From contig CAIMWN010000011.1 of assembly GCA_903845155.1 (NCBI GenBank), positions 1-59,901 of the forward strand: a stretch of DNA of 59,901 bases, given 5' to 3'. Both the position numbers and the translations under genes were made by a program. This stretch comes from Oligoflexia bacterium. Lineage in GTDB: Bacteria > Bdellovibrionota > UBA1018 > CAIMNF01. Within the stretch, counting starts at the first letter, position 1. Each line of letters begins with the position of its first letter. Positions 1 through 15,900 of this stretch are shown one piece after another. The notes below the pieces were generated by a model, which was given only the letters and a program-made list of their open reading frames with translations, was not told the DNA's origin and made no database searches.

Positions 1-2
1 AA

Positions 3-779
3 CCCATCATTCAAGAAAAACTCACTCAAGCCTCTGTCATTGTAATACAACAACCAAGCCCCGTACCTACTCCCGCCCCCGTAGTCCGTCGAGAACCCAG
101 TGCTTTTGATCTTGCAATCAGCAGGCTTGGTTTTGCCCTTGATTTAGGCTATTTTGCAGTGAAATAGCAAGACTTGAGTACGGGAGAGCGATCTACTATG
201 CTTTCGCGACTGAACCCAGGAGCGCTTGGATATTGGAAATTGGAATGGAATGATCAGTTTGAAACCAAGGCAACTTTCCGATACCAAAATTACACCATCG
301 TGCAATTTGAAGATTATAAATCAATTCAAAATCCAAATGGCAGCCGACTCTCTACTGAATTGTTAGGCACTTATCATTTTCACAATTCATTTTCCTTGGA
401 ACTTGGATTTGGAACTGAAGAGGAACTTTTTAATCGCTCGCTTAACACGAGTCTCATCAAAATAGATACCATCGCACTTCCCTATGCTAAATTGGGTGTG
501 AATTATCGCTGGTTGAGTTATCGCGGAATTACGCTCGACCAAGATGTCTACGGAAAATATTTTTTCTCGGGCACCACTGCCGATTATTCGATTGCAAGCG
601 GGACTGAATATGGTTCATCCGTAACGCTTTCCCATCGCTTCGATACTTTGGAACGTAAAAGAATTTTCCTAAATCTTTACTATCAAAGTTACTCACAAAA
701 CACCTCCATTACGAACAACCAATTCACAGCAATTGGGATGATGCTCGGCCTCGAATTCAAACTCAACGACGACAATTAG
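3..779 (+). pseudogene. outer-membrane beta-barrel protein, 5'-truncated by the window, interrupted by in-frame TAG
   Basis: The frame is open from the window edge to a TAG at 165-167, then continues in the same frame to the stop at 777-779. Before the TAG it reads as a Pro-rich linker followed by a strand-like segment (FALDLGYFAVK). After it come alternating aromatic and polar strands typical of a porin-like barrel (for example FETKATFRYQNYTIVQF). Both sides read as one barrel domain, so this looks like a single gene with a nonsense mutation. AAA-TAG-CAA is one base from a Gln codon. The downstream part could restart at TTG 174 or ATG 198, but neither has a convincing ribosome site and the product would lack a signal peptide. 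The family is not recognised. A sequencing error at 165-167 is the main alternative. Confidence 0.6.
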
Positions 780-947
780 CCAAAAAACTTGCTTCAGTTC
801 CCCATACCCCAAAATCGCGTTGAGTCGCTTGACGTTTTTCACGTTATTTACGCCATTTAAATGCTACTTTTTGTGCAGTCGTCAAAATAAATCCTCTGTG
901 GAATTCCCCTGTAATTACCGACAAGTCTTTAGGAAAGCTTGGGTAAA

Positions 948-3900
948 TTGAAACAAATTTCATTGAAATTACAAACGAAGAAAGTAGAAAGTGAGTCTCA
1001 AAAGACCCATCTATCACAGCTCTCTTTCTTAAGAGAAAATTGTGCTAGAGGTATTTTGTTTAATTTTTCTTTAGCCATCGCACTACTACTCACTGCTTGT
1101 TCGAACCCACTTGGTGGAGGCAGCGGTGTATCTACCATCAGCCAAGTTTACAATCCCGGGCTCCCAGTAGGCGCTTCCCACTCTGATCCTCAATATTCAA
1201 CTATCGTTGCGAACAACACCAATGTCGTTGCAGATGGTGTTTCTAAAGTGAATGTGACCATTACCCTTCAAGATTCAAATCAAAATCCCATTCCAAATGA
1301 ATCTCCTATTTTTATTGCAACCGACACTGGAAGTACAAATCAATATGGCGCTTGTACCAAAAGCAATATTTATGGAATTTCAACTTGTACCTTTACCTCC
1401 ACCAAAGCGGAAACAAAAACGCTAAGTTTAGTCAGTCCCGCTGCCATCAGCGGGAACAGCATTACTTTTATCAATGGAGTTGCCACTTCAATCACCTACC
1501 TCACTCAACCTACTGGAGGTGTCGCACCGAGCACAGTACTTCCCTCTCAACCAAGTGTTAAAATCATGGATGCGTTTGGAAATACCGTGACCACCGGAAT
1601 CGATGCCACTGCACCCATTTCACTTTCGCTCACCAGCGGAACTGGTGCACTCACCGGAACCACGACCAGCAATGCGTCGGGCGGTATTGCCACTTTTAGC
1701 GGAATCGCTATTGACACCATGGGCGCAAATAAAGTCATTACTGCAACTAAGGCTGCAACTGCCGGAAGCGGGAGCTTGTCTGTTGCTTCTCAAAATTTTG
1801 ATGTGAATCCAAATATTCCTGGAGCATTTACCATCACCTCTGCCACTTCTGGTGGCGGTCAAATTACGCTTGCATGGGGAGACGCGAGCAACGCGGCTTC
1901 GTACACGCTCAAATACGGAACTGCATCTGGAACTTACGGCACCATTGTATCCACGAGTGCAACTTCACCGTATGTCATCACCGGACTCAACAATGCAGGC
2001 ACGTATTACTTTATGGTGACCGCAGTAAACATTTCTGGATCGACCAATGCTACCTCTGAAATGGTAGCGACTCCTTCCACTCCCCCTTCTGCTCCTACAC
2101 TTACGCTCGCCGCGACACCGGGAACAGTGGGGCTTTCATGGACTGCAGCCACAGGAACAGGCCCTATCACCTATGCAGTACGGCGATCCAGCACCAGTGG
2201 GTCAGGATACACCACTCTCACTACGGGACTGAGCTCTACTTCTTACAACGACACCACCGTCGCCAACGGAACTCAATATTATTATATTGTGGACGCAAGT
2301 AATGCTGGTGGAACTTCGAGTTCGAGTGAACAAACAATCAAACCAATTAACAACTTTACGATCTCTAGTCTTACTCAAACAGGAAATGGTCAAATACAAA
2401 TAGCATGGGGAAATGCCACTGGGTCCTCTAGTTATACTGTAAAATATGGAACGAGCACTGGGGTGTATGGCACCACCGCTACTTCCAGTGCAACTTCGCC
2501 CCTCACAGTGAGTGGCCTTAGTAACGGAAACACTTACTACTTCATGGTCACCGCCAATAACAGCGTGGGATCTGGCACAAGCCTGAATGCGAGCGGCGAA
2601 TCATCCATTTCACTTCTCGCTATTCCTTCTGCGCCTGCTTCACTCACGGCAACTGCAACTCCGGGATCAGTCGCACTTTCATGGACACTCGTTTCAGGCT
2701 CAGGCACGCTCACCTATAATGTTTCTCGCTCCACGACTTCCGGATCTGGTTATAGTGTAATTGCAAGCGGGCTCACCTCAACTTCTTATACTGACAGCAC
2801 GGTCACTAACGGAACCGCTTATTATTATGTCGTCACCTTAAGTAATGTTTCTGGAACTTCTCCTTATTCAAATGAAGCGGCGGTAAAACCAATTGGAACA
2901 TTTACAATTTCAGCACTTACCGTGAACGGATCAGGCGGATTACAAGTAACATTTGGAAGTGCGACGGGCGCATCTACTTATACTGTCAAATACGGAACCA
3001 CCACTGGCGTATACGGATCAACTGCCTCTACGAGCGCCACTTCTCCTTACTCCATCACGGGTCTGAGTCCCGGCACTCCTTACTATGTCATGGTGATTGC
3101 AAATAATGCTATCGGTGCTGGAACTTCTCAAAATGCAAATATAGAAATCTCAGGCACTCCGCTTGGATCGTTTACTATTTCCTCGGCAGTTGCATCCTCA
3201 GGGCAAACAGCCCTTTCCTGGGGATCTTCAAGTGGAGCAACTTCCTACGATGTAAAATACGGTACTGCAACCGGCGTTTACGGAACTACATTCGCCAATA
3301 CTACTTCTACCTCAAGCACAGTGACTGGTCTCACCAACGGCACAACTTACTACTTGATGATCACGGCTAAAAACGCAACTGGTTCTCTGAATGCCACGAG
3401 TGAAGTGACTACCAATCCAATTGCAATTCCGACCATTCCTGCTTCGCTCACTGGAGTAGCCACCCACAATCAAGTTGCACTTTCTTGGGGAGCATCGACT
3501 GGCTCTGGAACCATTACTTATACTGTCTATAAATCTACCACTTCAGGCTCCGGCTACTCAAGCATTGCGACTTCTCTTTCTAGTCCAAACTATACAGATA
3601 CATCCGTGACTGATGGAACTGTTTATTATTATGTTGTGACGAGCAGTAATGCAGGGGGCACGAGCAATAATTCAGCTGAATTCGATGCCGAACCAATTAA
3701 TAACTTTTCACTTTCTAGTTTATCCACCGGGAACAGCACCGCACTTCTAAATTGGGGGGCCGCTACGGGTGCTACCAGTTATGACATTAATTATGGAACT
3801 GCAACGGGCGTTTACGGTTTAACAGCAAGTAACCAGACTTCGCCCGGAACCGTGTCGTCACTCACTGCGGGCACCACCTACTACTTCAGAGTCACTGCAA

Positions 3901-6900
3901 AGAACTCCCATCATGGTTTAGTCACCTCTAACAATGAACTTTCAGGAACACCGGTAAGCGGATTTGCGATCACCGGGTTAAATCAAAATGGAATTGGTAG
4001 TGCCGCCATCTCTTGGAGCGCCTCTTCTGGATCCACGAGTTACGATGTAAAATATGGTACTTCTAGCGGTGTTTACGGCACCACTCTCATGAATCAAACG
4101 TCACCATTAAGTGTTGCACCTTTAGCTGCTGGTCAAACTTATTATTTTATCGTCACCGCTAACAATGGCTCAGGTTCCACAAACAGCGCTGAATCATCCG
4201 TTTCCTTGCTCACCATTCCAGCAGCACCTTCGTCTCTCACCGCAACAAGCGCTCCCGCTTCAGTAGCATTGTCTTGGAGCGCAGTCGCGGGGCCTGGCAC
4301 TATTTCATATGATGTTTATCGTTCTACCACTTCTGGTACTTATGGATCAGCGCTTACTACTGGACTGACAAGCACCAATTATACCGATACCACTGCTAGC
4401 AATGGAACCACTTACTACTACGTCATCACTGCTAATAATATTTCGGGAGAATCTGCGCATTCAAATGAAATCTCAACTCGCCCTATTTCTGCATTTACCA
4501 TATCAGCAGTATCCATCAATGGTGCGGGCGCATTACAAGTATCTTGGGGAGCGGCAGCTGGTGCTGCTTCTTACACTTTAAAATACGGAACCGCTACGGG
4601 AGTATACGGAACTACGGTTTCAACTTCGGCGACTTCCCCTACTACTATTTCTTCTCTCACTGCAGGAACTACTTATTACTTCATGGTCGTTGCTAATAAT
4701 ACAGTTGGTGCAGGAACCTTAGTGAACGCAACTGAAACTACCGGCGTCCCAATGAATAGTTTTTCGATCACCGGCAACACTGCAACTACTGGCCAAGATG
4801 CTCTCGCTTGGGGAGCTTCAACAGGCGCTACTTCTTATGATGTAAAATACGGAACCGCCACTGGCGTTTACGGAACTACTTTCGCCAATACCACTTCTAC
4901 TTCAAGCACCGTGACCGGGCTCACCAACGGTACTACTTACTACTTAATGGTTACTGCAAAAAATGGAAGCGGCTCACTGAACGCAAGTGCAGAAGTAGTT
5001 GCAAACCCAATTGCAATCCCCACTACGCCTACTACTCTAACTGGCCAAGGCACTCATAATAACAGTGCTCTTTCCTGGACGGCATCTACTGGCTCTGGCT
5101 CTATTACTTATAATATTTATCGTTCAGCGACTTCGGGATCAGGTTATTCAAAAATTGCGAGCGCTGTTTCTACCAACTATTACAACGATGCAGGTGCCAC
5201 TGATGGATCTGTTTATTACTACGTCGTCACCGCGCAAAATGCAGGCGGAGAAACCGCTTATTCAAATGAGTTTGATGTCGAACCGATTAATAACTTTTTA
5301 CTTGCAACTGCCGCACCAGGCAATGCACAAGTGGCACTCTCTTGGGCGAGCGCAACCGGGGCTACTCAGTATGATGTAAAATACGGAACCGCAACTGGTG
5401 TTTATGGCACCACCATCACGAATCAAACTTCACCAAAAACGGTGGGCACGCTCACTGCAGGCACTACTTATTACTTCAGCGTCACTGCGAGCAATGCTCA
5501 TCATGGCTTAGTGATTGCGACCAATGAACTGAGCGCCAAGCCATTTTCAAGTTTTACAATTACTTCAGTTACACAAAGCAGCGGCACTCAGGTTCAAGTA
5601 GCATGGGGCGCTTCAACAGGTGCGACGAGTTACGACATTCAATACGGAACCACGAGTGGCACTTACACCACTACCGTCAGCAATCAAACTTCACCTGCAA
5701 CCGTGACGGGCCTCAGTGCAGGCACAACTTATTACTTCATGGTCACGGCGAATAATTCAAGCGGTTCACTGAATGCCTCGAGCGAAGTGGGAATCTCACT
5801 CATTATTCCACCGTCTGTTCCCGCTAGCCTCACTGCAGTGGCCTCGAACACACAAGTTGCACTTACGTGGGGGGCGTCGAGCGGCGCAGGAACCATTACC
5901 TACAATGTACTCCGCTCTACCACTAGCGGCTCTGGTTATTCTGCTGTCTCAACCGCACAAAGCGGAACTACTTTCACGGATACGGGATTATCAAATGGGG
6001 TTGCTTATTACTATGTGATTCAATCTTCAAATATTGCTGGAAATAGCGCAAATTCTGGCGAAATATCTGGCAAACCCATTGCAGCGTTTAGTATTTCTAG
6101 TGTCACCACTGGCATCACCGGTGCTACGGTTGTGTGGGCAGCACCCAGTGGCGCCTCCACTTATACCGTCTATTACTCTACCACTTCAGGAAGTGCCGCT
6201 AGCGGAACTGCTGCTTGCGCTGCCACCTCATCTACATCTTGTGTAGTCAGTGGCCTTACAGGCGGAAGCACTTATTATTTTACGGTACTCGCTAGCAATG
6301 CAAACAACGGCGCACAATACGCAAGCGCCGAGGGCTCCACTACCGTGATGAGTGCAGTTACCTATAATTGGACTTTCGATACCGGCACCGATTCAAGTTA
6401 CACGTTTGATAGTAGTAAAATTGCACTCCTCACCGATGGCTCTGCTCAAGTGAGTTCGCTACAGAATTTAACTCCAAACGACGCTAGCAATTCAAACACC
6501 ACAGGCTTTGGTGCGGGCACCATGAGTGGCGTGCAATGGAACTCAGGCAGTTCAAAACTCACGCTTAATTCTAGTCTAGATACTGGGGAATTAAACTCCA
6601 CTTGGACTCCGCAATATTCTAATATTGTGGGTTATTGGAAACTTAATGGCACCACAGGAAGCTCCATCACCCAAGGAACCGATATACCAGCAACGATTGG
6701 CCCGGACGGAATTTTTCAAAATGCAAATGCTTCGACTTATCCTTTAACTGGGTTTACAGCAGGACAGCAAAATCAGGGAATTACTTTTGATGGAACCGAT
6801 GATTACATTACCTTAGGAAACACGAGCGCTCTTGATTTTGGAACGAGCACTAGTTTTTCAGTTCAAGTATGGACGAAGTGGACCAGCACTACACTTGGAA

Positions 6901-9900
6901 ATTTCCGCGTTTTCAGCACAGGAGTGAGTGGTAACTCGAATGGTATTTTAATTTGGGCGAATACCACCTCCGGAATTGCCGGTAACATTGGCTTAACCTT
7001 GGGTGCGGGAGGCGTCACTGCAAGCGCCGTTTCTATTTATACTAACTCCGCGTACAATGACGGAAATTGGCACCATGTGGTCGCAACGGTAAACCAAAGC
7101 ACTACTTTGGCAACACTTTATGTAGACGGTTCTCCTGCCGCCATTTCTAAATCAAGCGGTACCTGCGGGACCATTAGTGGAACCACCATTAACTTTAATG
7201 GTTGCGCTATCAATGCAAACCACAGCAACGCCTCAAGCACAATCGGGGCACGCTTTGATAGTTCTTGTTTCTTTCCGGGATCGCTGGACGAAATTGCTGT
7301 TTGGAAAGGAGCGCTCGCTACCAGCGATGTCAAAACCATTTATGAACGCCAGAAAGCGGCCTACACTGGCACTCTCTTATCACGCGTCATGAATCAAGGA
7401 GCATCTTCTTCTTGGACCGCACTCAATTGGTTAAGTACACTTCCGTTTGGGAAAGAAATTCCAAATAAAACTACCTATGAAGATGACACCAATTACGCCG
7501 GCATCTCTTCGCTGACTCGAGGGTTAACAGCTTCGTGGAGATTTGACGATATCGCTGCGTCTACCAGTGTTGCCGACGTTTCACTTAATGCAATTTCAGG
7601 AACAGCTACTAGTGTCACCTTCGGAGGCAGCGGAAAAATCAATACCGATGCGAGTTTTAATGGAACTTCAAGCTACATTAATATAAGCAACCCTTCTTCG
7701 CTTACTAATCTTGGCCCCATGACTGTTTCCACCTGGATCAATCCAAGCACCACTTCAGGGATGATATACTACAAGTGTGTAAATAATGGCACCAGTGGTT
7801 GGGATCTCTACCTCACGAACGGGAAAATTGGTTTCGAGAACTGCGCAAACGGACACAATAACGCGGTTGTCACTTCGAGTACAGTAAGTACAGGGGCATG
7901 GACTCACTTACTGGTCACTTATGATGGTTCACTCACTTATGGTGGCGTACATATTTACATCAACGGAGTAGAAGCAAGCTACAGCATTCAAGTTTCTGCG
8001 GGCGGATCACAAACCTCAGATTCATCAAACTCCCTCACGATCGGGAAAGGTGGTTCAACAGATAAAGCTGGAACTGTCGCCTATTACAGTGGGTATTTGG
8101 ATGAAGCTAATATTTGGAATCGAATTCTCACCAGTACTGAAATCTCAACTCTCTATGCGCGTACCACCTCAGTCGATCCTGCACTCACCTCACAACTAGT
8201 TGGGCTTTGGCATTTAGATGAAGCGTCAGGCTCCAGCACAGTCACCGATTCCTCGGGAAATGGAAATACAGGTACCGTCGTCAGTGGAACAACTTTAAAT
8301 ACAACTGGGAAAGTTGGCACAGCAGCGACGTTCAATGGAAGTACTGGTTTTATTAAAATTCCAAATAGCGCTACACTAGACACCAATCCAACTCAGTTAA
8401 GCATCGCTGCGTGGGCACAAACTTTAACCACTAACACCTATAAAATAATATACTCAGCTGGAAACGCGGGGTCACATTCTGCGCAAGTGTGGATCAATGG
8501 GGGCACCGCAGAGCTTTTCGGAAACAATACAACTTTAACTTCGTCAAAATCAGTTGCTGATGGAGCATGGCACCACATCGTTGGAGTATTCAATGGAACC
8601 ACTGGGATGCTTTACGTAGATGGGTCGCTCATTAATTCGGCTACGATGTCCATTAGCGCACTAGGCGCATATGATAATCAAATCGGCGGACAATGTGCAG
8701 GCCTAGGCAGCACTTCCTGTAATGCTTTATGGAACGGCTCTATAGACGAAGTCGGTGTCTGGTCCCGAGCCCTCTCTGCCACTGAGGTCACCCAACTCTA
8801 CCAACGCGGGGCGAATCGCACTAAATTCCAAATGCGCGTGTGCACAGCCGCAGATTGCAGTGATGATTCAACCCAAGCCAATTGGAAAGGCCCGGACGGA
8901 ACCAACGGAACTTATTTTAGTGAATTATTTAATATGGGAACCCAAGCCACAACTCCAAGCGGTAACGTACTTGCAACATCTCCCGCCATGACATTTGCAA
9001 ATTTCACTTCTCTCGGAAATCAAACGTCTCAATATTTGCAATATAAAGCCATTTTAGAAAGTGATAGTTCTTCTTACTCGCCCGACATTACTTCTGTATC
9101 AGCTGGCCCTGCCCGTTTTGATGGCTCAACACCTACAATCATCCCAGTGAATGGACCCGCATATCAGGCCTTAACAGGCTTTAGTGCAACAGTGGGTCCC
9201 GCTTTATGTAGTGGAACCGCGAAGTACCAACTTTCACGCGACAAAACTACTTGGTATTATTATAACAGCGGTTGGTCCTCTACTACTGGTGGATATTCAA
9301 ATGCAAGTGACGTCGCCACCATCAACACCAACATCGCCTCATTCGCGACCGGTGTCGGCACCGGCACACTTTATGTAAAAGCATATCTGCCTTCTGACAC
9401 CACCACTGCCTGTGAAATTGATTCTATTACTGTCAATGCAGGTGATACCAGCCCAAGCAATTCTTCAAATCCAGGTGCATTCCAACTTTCAAGTATTACT
9501 GATGGAACGAGCCAAGTTATATTAAATTGGAGCGCTTCGAGCGGTGCAACCTCTTATACCGTTTGTTACGGAACCACACAAGCACTCGCCAATGCGTGTG
9601 GCAGTACTTACTCGGCCGCTGCGGCCACTTCGGCCACCATCACAGGACTTACCAATAATACTCAATATTATTTTACGGTCACCGCTAACAATGCTTCGGG
9701 CTCAACGGCATCGAATCCTACCTCTACCATTATTAATTCAGCCACACCCATGGCAACTCCGAGCGCTCCTACTGCACTTGCAGCAACGGGAGGACTTGCA
9801 AACATCGGTCTTACTTGGACTGCTTCTACTTCGAGTGGTACTGGTGCCATTACTTATAATATTTTACGGTCTACCACTTCGGGATCGGGCTACACTACAC

Positions 9901-12900
9901 TTGCAAGTGGCGTTGCGACCCCGGCTTACACCGATCTTACCGCACTTGCTGGAACCACTTATTATTACGTTGTTTCTGCAAGTAATCCGGGAGGCACTTC
10001 GGCAAATTCTTCGCAAGTCTCAGCCGTGAGTATGTCTACATTCGCTATCAGTGCCGTAGCCACCAACACCACTGCAGTGATTAACTGGACAGCTGCCACC
10101 GGTGCCAGTGCCACCAATTACACCGTACAATACGGTACTGCTTCAGGAATTTATACTACCTCGGCAACTGCGCAATCGCAGGCTTCTGGTTATACGATTC
10201 CGGGTCTCACCAACGGCACAACTTATTATGTGTTAGTAACTGCAAATAACACCACGGGCACAGCACGCGCACAATATGAAATTCAAGTAAAACCGATTGC
10301 AAGCTTCAGTATCGGAAGTGTTACACTTGGCACGAGTTCAGTAAGTGTTGCGTGGACTGCACCCACAGGCGCTTCTACTTACACGATTAAATACTCAACG
10401 ACTTCGGGGCAAGCATCTGCGAGCGGAACCGCTGTTTGCGCAGCCTCTACCACTTCTCCTTGTTCTGTAACTGGGCTCACCGCCGGCACTACTTATTATT
10501 TTGTAGTTGCAGCCATCAACACTGCTAATGGTGCTTACACCACTAACGAAGTGAGTGCTGTTCCTTACCAACCTTTTACTTACAATAATTCGTTCGCTTC
10601 TGGTACCAGTGCCACTGACACCATCATCAGCAGCAACATCGATGTCAACTCATCAAATGTGTTGGAGCTCACTCCTGCGTATCAAACGGATAATAGCAGT
10701 AGTGCTACTGTTGGGTTTGCGGCCGGCACCTATGTAGGGACTACTTATGCATCAGTTGCGGATGGAATCGGTTCTGGGTCTGCGCTTCAAATGGGAAATG
10801 ATGGAACTTGTAATGGAAAGACTACGAATTGTAATGAGCTCAGTTCAACCTGGACGCCTGAGTGGGCAAGCATTGTCGGTGTTTGGCATTTTGATGGAAC
10901 CACCGGATCCGTAAGTTCTGGTACCACGACCAGTGATAGTTCTGGAAATGGAAACACAGGAACTTGGACAAACACCGGTGGATCTTATGTTGCGGGTAAA
11001 TTAAATAATACCGCTTATTTTAATGGATCAAGTCCCTATATTAATATTCCAAATGTACCCAATGTTTACAGTTTTAACGGCGCGTTCAGCGTAAGTGCAT
11101 GGGTAAAACTTTCTTACCTATCTCAAGAGGACATTGTCAGTAACTACACTAGCACCAATTCAGGGTTCTTTTTGGAATTAAACACTTCAGGTCAAATTCG
11201 ATTTACTTATAAAAATAGCGGCACTGCAATTTTTGATTTCACACAAACCACTGCGCTTTCTACAGCTCAGTGGTACCACATCGTTGCTGTTTATAATCCA
11301 AGCTTAGGCACCCAAAATGCAGTGGTCTATTTAAACGGATCACAAATGAGCGTCACTGCAAATGCAACCACATCGATTAGCATAACAAACCCGCTCGTAA
11401 TTGGAAGTATCGATGGCGGAGCCCAAAGTTTAGGGCGATATTTTTTTGGAGACATTGATGAAGTTGGAATTTGGAAAAATGCTTTGTCTTCAAATGAGGT
11501 TTCTCAAATTTATAATTCTCAACTTGCAACTTATGGCGGATCGTTTGTTTCTAGGGTAATGGACGCCCTCACCTCACAATCGTGGACTTCACTCGCCTGG
11601 ACTCCGACACTTCCGTTTTATAAAGCACTTCCTGACTATGCAAGCGGCGCAATTCAGAATGAAACCTCAACCAGTTACTCATCACTTGCTACCAACACCT
11701 TGATGTCAAACATCGCCGGACTTTGGCATTTAGATGAGACCAGTGGCACAAGCATCAGTGACAGTTCTGGTAATTCCAACACGGGCACGGTCACGAATGT
11801 AACACTCGGGGCTTCTGGAAAACTAAACTCGAGCGCCTATTTTAATGGAACAACCAGCAAAGCCGTAATTGCGAACTCAGCTTCACTCAATCCAAGTACC
11901 TCACTCACGATTAGTGCGTGGGTGTATCCAACCGTAAGCTCTCAAAGTACAGGCATTATGTACAAGTGGGGAACCGGATCCAGCAATCAATTTGCGTTTA
12001 GATTAAATAGTGGTGCCGCCCGAATTACCGTTGCTCAAAGCAATCAAAGCGTTGTGGCTGTTAATGGGGGCACCACTCTCCCTATTAATCAGTGGTCGCA
12101 TGTCATGGCGATTGCAAATTCAGCCGCAGGCACCCTTACTCTCTATGTAAACGGGGTAACTGATGGAAGCACTACTTACAACGGAACACTTTACACCGGT
12201 GGCGCAACGCCTGTGCCTTTGAGTATTGGTTGTCAAATTGATGATGCAGGATCTGTTTGTTATAATTTCCTTGCTGGAAATTTAGATGAAGTCGCTCTCT
12301 GGTCTCGAGCCTTAGGTACAACCGAAGTACAACAGCTTTACCAACGCGGAGCAAGCCGCATTAAATTCCAAGCTCGTTCTTGCAGTGATTCAACCTGCAC
12401 TACTGGCTCACCAACTTGGAAGGGGCCAGACGGAACTGCGAATACTTATTTCTCAGAATTAGATAATATGAGCACACAAGCTGCTACCCCAAGCGGAACT
12501 GTGAATGCAACTGCTCCATCCATGACACTCGCCAACTACACTTCTGCAATTGGTTCTAATCGCTATTTCCAATACCGCACTATTTTTGAAAGTGATTCAG
12601 CGACCACAACACTCATGCCAGAATTAAAAGCGGTTACCGTTGGTCCAAATCATTATGATACCAGCGACCCGGCAACTATTCCTATCAATGGTCCACAATT
12701 TACTACTCTCTCTGGTTTCACTGTCACATTAGGTACAAACGGTTGCTCATCTACGCCGCAATTTGAACTCTCTACCGATAAAGTGAATTGGTATTATTGG
12801 AATGGATCTGCGTGGACCGCTACCGCTCCTTCTTTTGCAAATTCAAATACAGCCGCCGTTGTTAATACAAACATTGCCTCGTTCGCAACTACCGTTGGAA

Positions 12901-15900
12901 CCGGCTACCTGTATGTGCGTACTTTCTTGTCATCCACCGGGACGAGTGCTTGTGAAATTAGTAACATCGCGATTGCAGGCGCAAATACAACTGTTTCAAA
13001 TTCCTCTGATCCGGGAAATTTCACTGCAACCGCTACCGCTGCCAATACTCAAGCCACTCTCACTTGGACTGCATCCACCAGTGCAACTTCATATACCATT
13101 AGATATGGCACCGCTACCGGAGTGTATGGAACCACACTCACTAATCAAACTTCTCCTGTAACCATCACCGGATTAACTAATAACACTCCTTATTACTTCA
13201 TGGTCTATGCAAATGATGCCACGGGATCTACTCCTGCAACGTACGAAGTGAGCGCGACTCCGATTGCAAGCTTCAGTATTTCAAGCATCACCGTTGGCGT
13301 GGGAACTGCGACCGTGAATTGGGGAGCTGCAAGTGGTGCGTCTTCTTATGCCATACAATACGGAACGACAAGCGGCACCTACACCACTACTTTAAATGCA
13401 CAAACTTCAGGTACAACCATCTCCTCTTTAACTGGCGGCACCACTTACTACTTTAGAGTGCAAGCAAGCAACGCCAATAATGGGCTCACAAACTCAGCAG
13501 AAGTGAGTACTGTTCCACTTCAAACTTTTACTTTCAATGATGCCTTCACTAGCGGTACGGGTTCTAGCAATACCATTTCAAGTAGCAATGTAGATGTGAA
13601 TTCATCGAATGTATTGGAACTCACTCCTGCGTATCAAACGGATAATAGCAGTAGTGCTACTGTTGGATTTGGAGGTGGCACCTATGCCGGCATTTCAAGC
13701 TACGGAACTCTTACTGGTGAAAGTTCATCTAACGGATTAAAATTGGGCAGTGATGGAACTTGCGATGGCCGCCTCAACAACTGCGCGGAACTGGCGAGTA
13801 CCTGGGCACCTCAATACGCAAATTTGACAGGATACTGGAAATTGAATGGCACTGTCGGAGCAATTGCGAACTCGGCGAGTATTCCTGCTACAGTGGGAAA
13901 TAATGGTACAGCAGTAGGAACCGGTATGAACTATGCTGCTGGACAACTTTACCAAGGTGTTTCATTTAACGGAGGCGCAAACGGGATTAGCGTCAACCCA
14001 GCACTTGCAACTACTCAATACAATATCAGCGTTGCAGGATGGTTTAACAGTACCTCTACAGGAGCAAGACAAGGTCTCTTTGATTTTCTCACCACTGGAG
14101 GAACTTCCTATTTTCAAGCATATTTAGATGCCACCGGTAAAGTAAATATGCAATTAGGAAACGGTTCTGGAACATGCACGTACACATCCCTCGTTGGTAC
14201 TGTTGGCGGTTATGAAGACGGAAACTGGCACCACTACGTATATGTAAGAGATTATACCGCCCAGAAACATTACTTGTACATCGACGGTAAATTAAACAAT
14301 TCAGCAAGCGATACCCGCACCTGCAATTTATATACGACCACCGCTTACATTGGGCGAGACAACAACCCTTATCAATTAACAGGTATGGTGGATGATTTTG
14401 CAATATGGAGCACCGTCCTCTCAGCTGCTGATGTTTCAACCCTCTACGGTTTCCAAGCTTCCCAGCGGAGTTATGGCGGAATGTATACCTCCCGCGTAAT
14501 GGACGCCCTCACCTCACAATCATGGACTTCACTCGCCTGGACACCGACACTTCCGTTTTACAAAGCGCTACCTGATTACGCATCAAGTGCCGTACAAAAT
14601 GAAACTTCAACAACGTACTCTTCTTTACAGGGAGATACTCCGGCAACTGGCGATAATAATTTAATGACCGGGATTGTGGGGCTTTGGCATTTAGATGAAG
14701 CGGCTGGAACAAGCGGCACCGGAAGCGTGAAAGATACTTCAGGACAAACCAACAATGGAACACCGACCAGTGTGACGCTTGGAGCGAGTGGTAAATTTAA
14801 TACTGCAGCAACATTTAATGGAACGTCATCGAATATAGCTTTAGGCACCCCTAGTTCTCTCGCGTTCGGAACCACAACTAGCTTCACTGCTTCAGCTTGG
14901 TTCAAAACTACTGCGACTTCTGGCCGAATAGTAGGCAATGGTCCTGGTGGTTATTCTACTACAGGATGGGGCATGATCTTAAACGGAAGCACTGGCGTTG
15001 CCATACTTTTGGGTGCAAATACGGGTGTAAATACTGATTCAGTCAGTATTTATACTTCACCAACCACGAACGATGGTAACTGGCACTTGGTCACTGCAAC
15101 TTTTAATCAATCCACTAAGAAAATCATAGCCTACATTGACGGTTTACAGAGTGCTATTACCTTACAGTCAAGCACTTGTGGTTCCATCACTGCAAATGTG
15201 GTAGACTACTCCGCTTGTACCAAAGTAACTGCGAACTATGATTCAGGCGGCGGAACTTCTGCGAATATTGGATCTCATAACACTTCATCGGGTTACTTTA
15301 ATGGCTCCATCGACGAAGTCGCTGTCTGGAACAAAGTATTAAACGCCACTGAAGTGAAACAACTCTACCAACGCGGAGCAAGCCGTATTAAATTTCAAGC
15401 ACGTTCTTGCAATGATTCAACCTGCACCACCGGTTCACCGACCTGGAAGGGGCCAGACGGAACTGCGAATACTTATTTCTCAGAATTAGATAATATGAGC
15501 ACCCAAGCCGCCACTCCAAGCGGTACCGTAAATGCAACGGCTCCATCCATGACACTTGCGAATTATACTTCTGCAATTGGGTCTAACCGTTATTTCCAGT
15601 ACCGCACCATTTTTGAAAGTGATTCAGCGACCACAACACTCATGCCAGAATTAAAAGCAGTCACCGTGGGTCCAAATCACTACGACACCAGCGATCCTGC
15701 GACCATTCCTATCAACGGTCCACAATTTACTACTCTCTCTGGTTTCACTGTCACTTTAGGTACAAACGGTTGCTCATCTACGCCGCAATTTGAACTCTCT
15801 ACCGATAAAGTGAATTGGTATTATTGGAACGGATCTGCATGGACAGCAACCACGCCTTCTTTTGCAAACTCAAACACAGCCGCCGTCATCAATACGAATA

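Noticed and set aside
1800-6350. Regular repetition suggestive of a CRISPR or satellite array.
   Set aside because: The period is about 240-290 bases, degenerate at DNA level, in frame and encodes FN3 domains.
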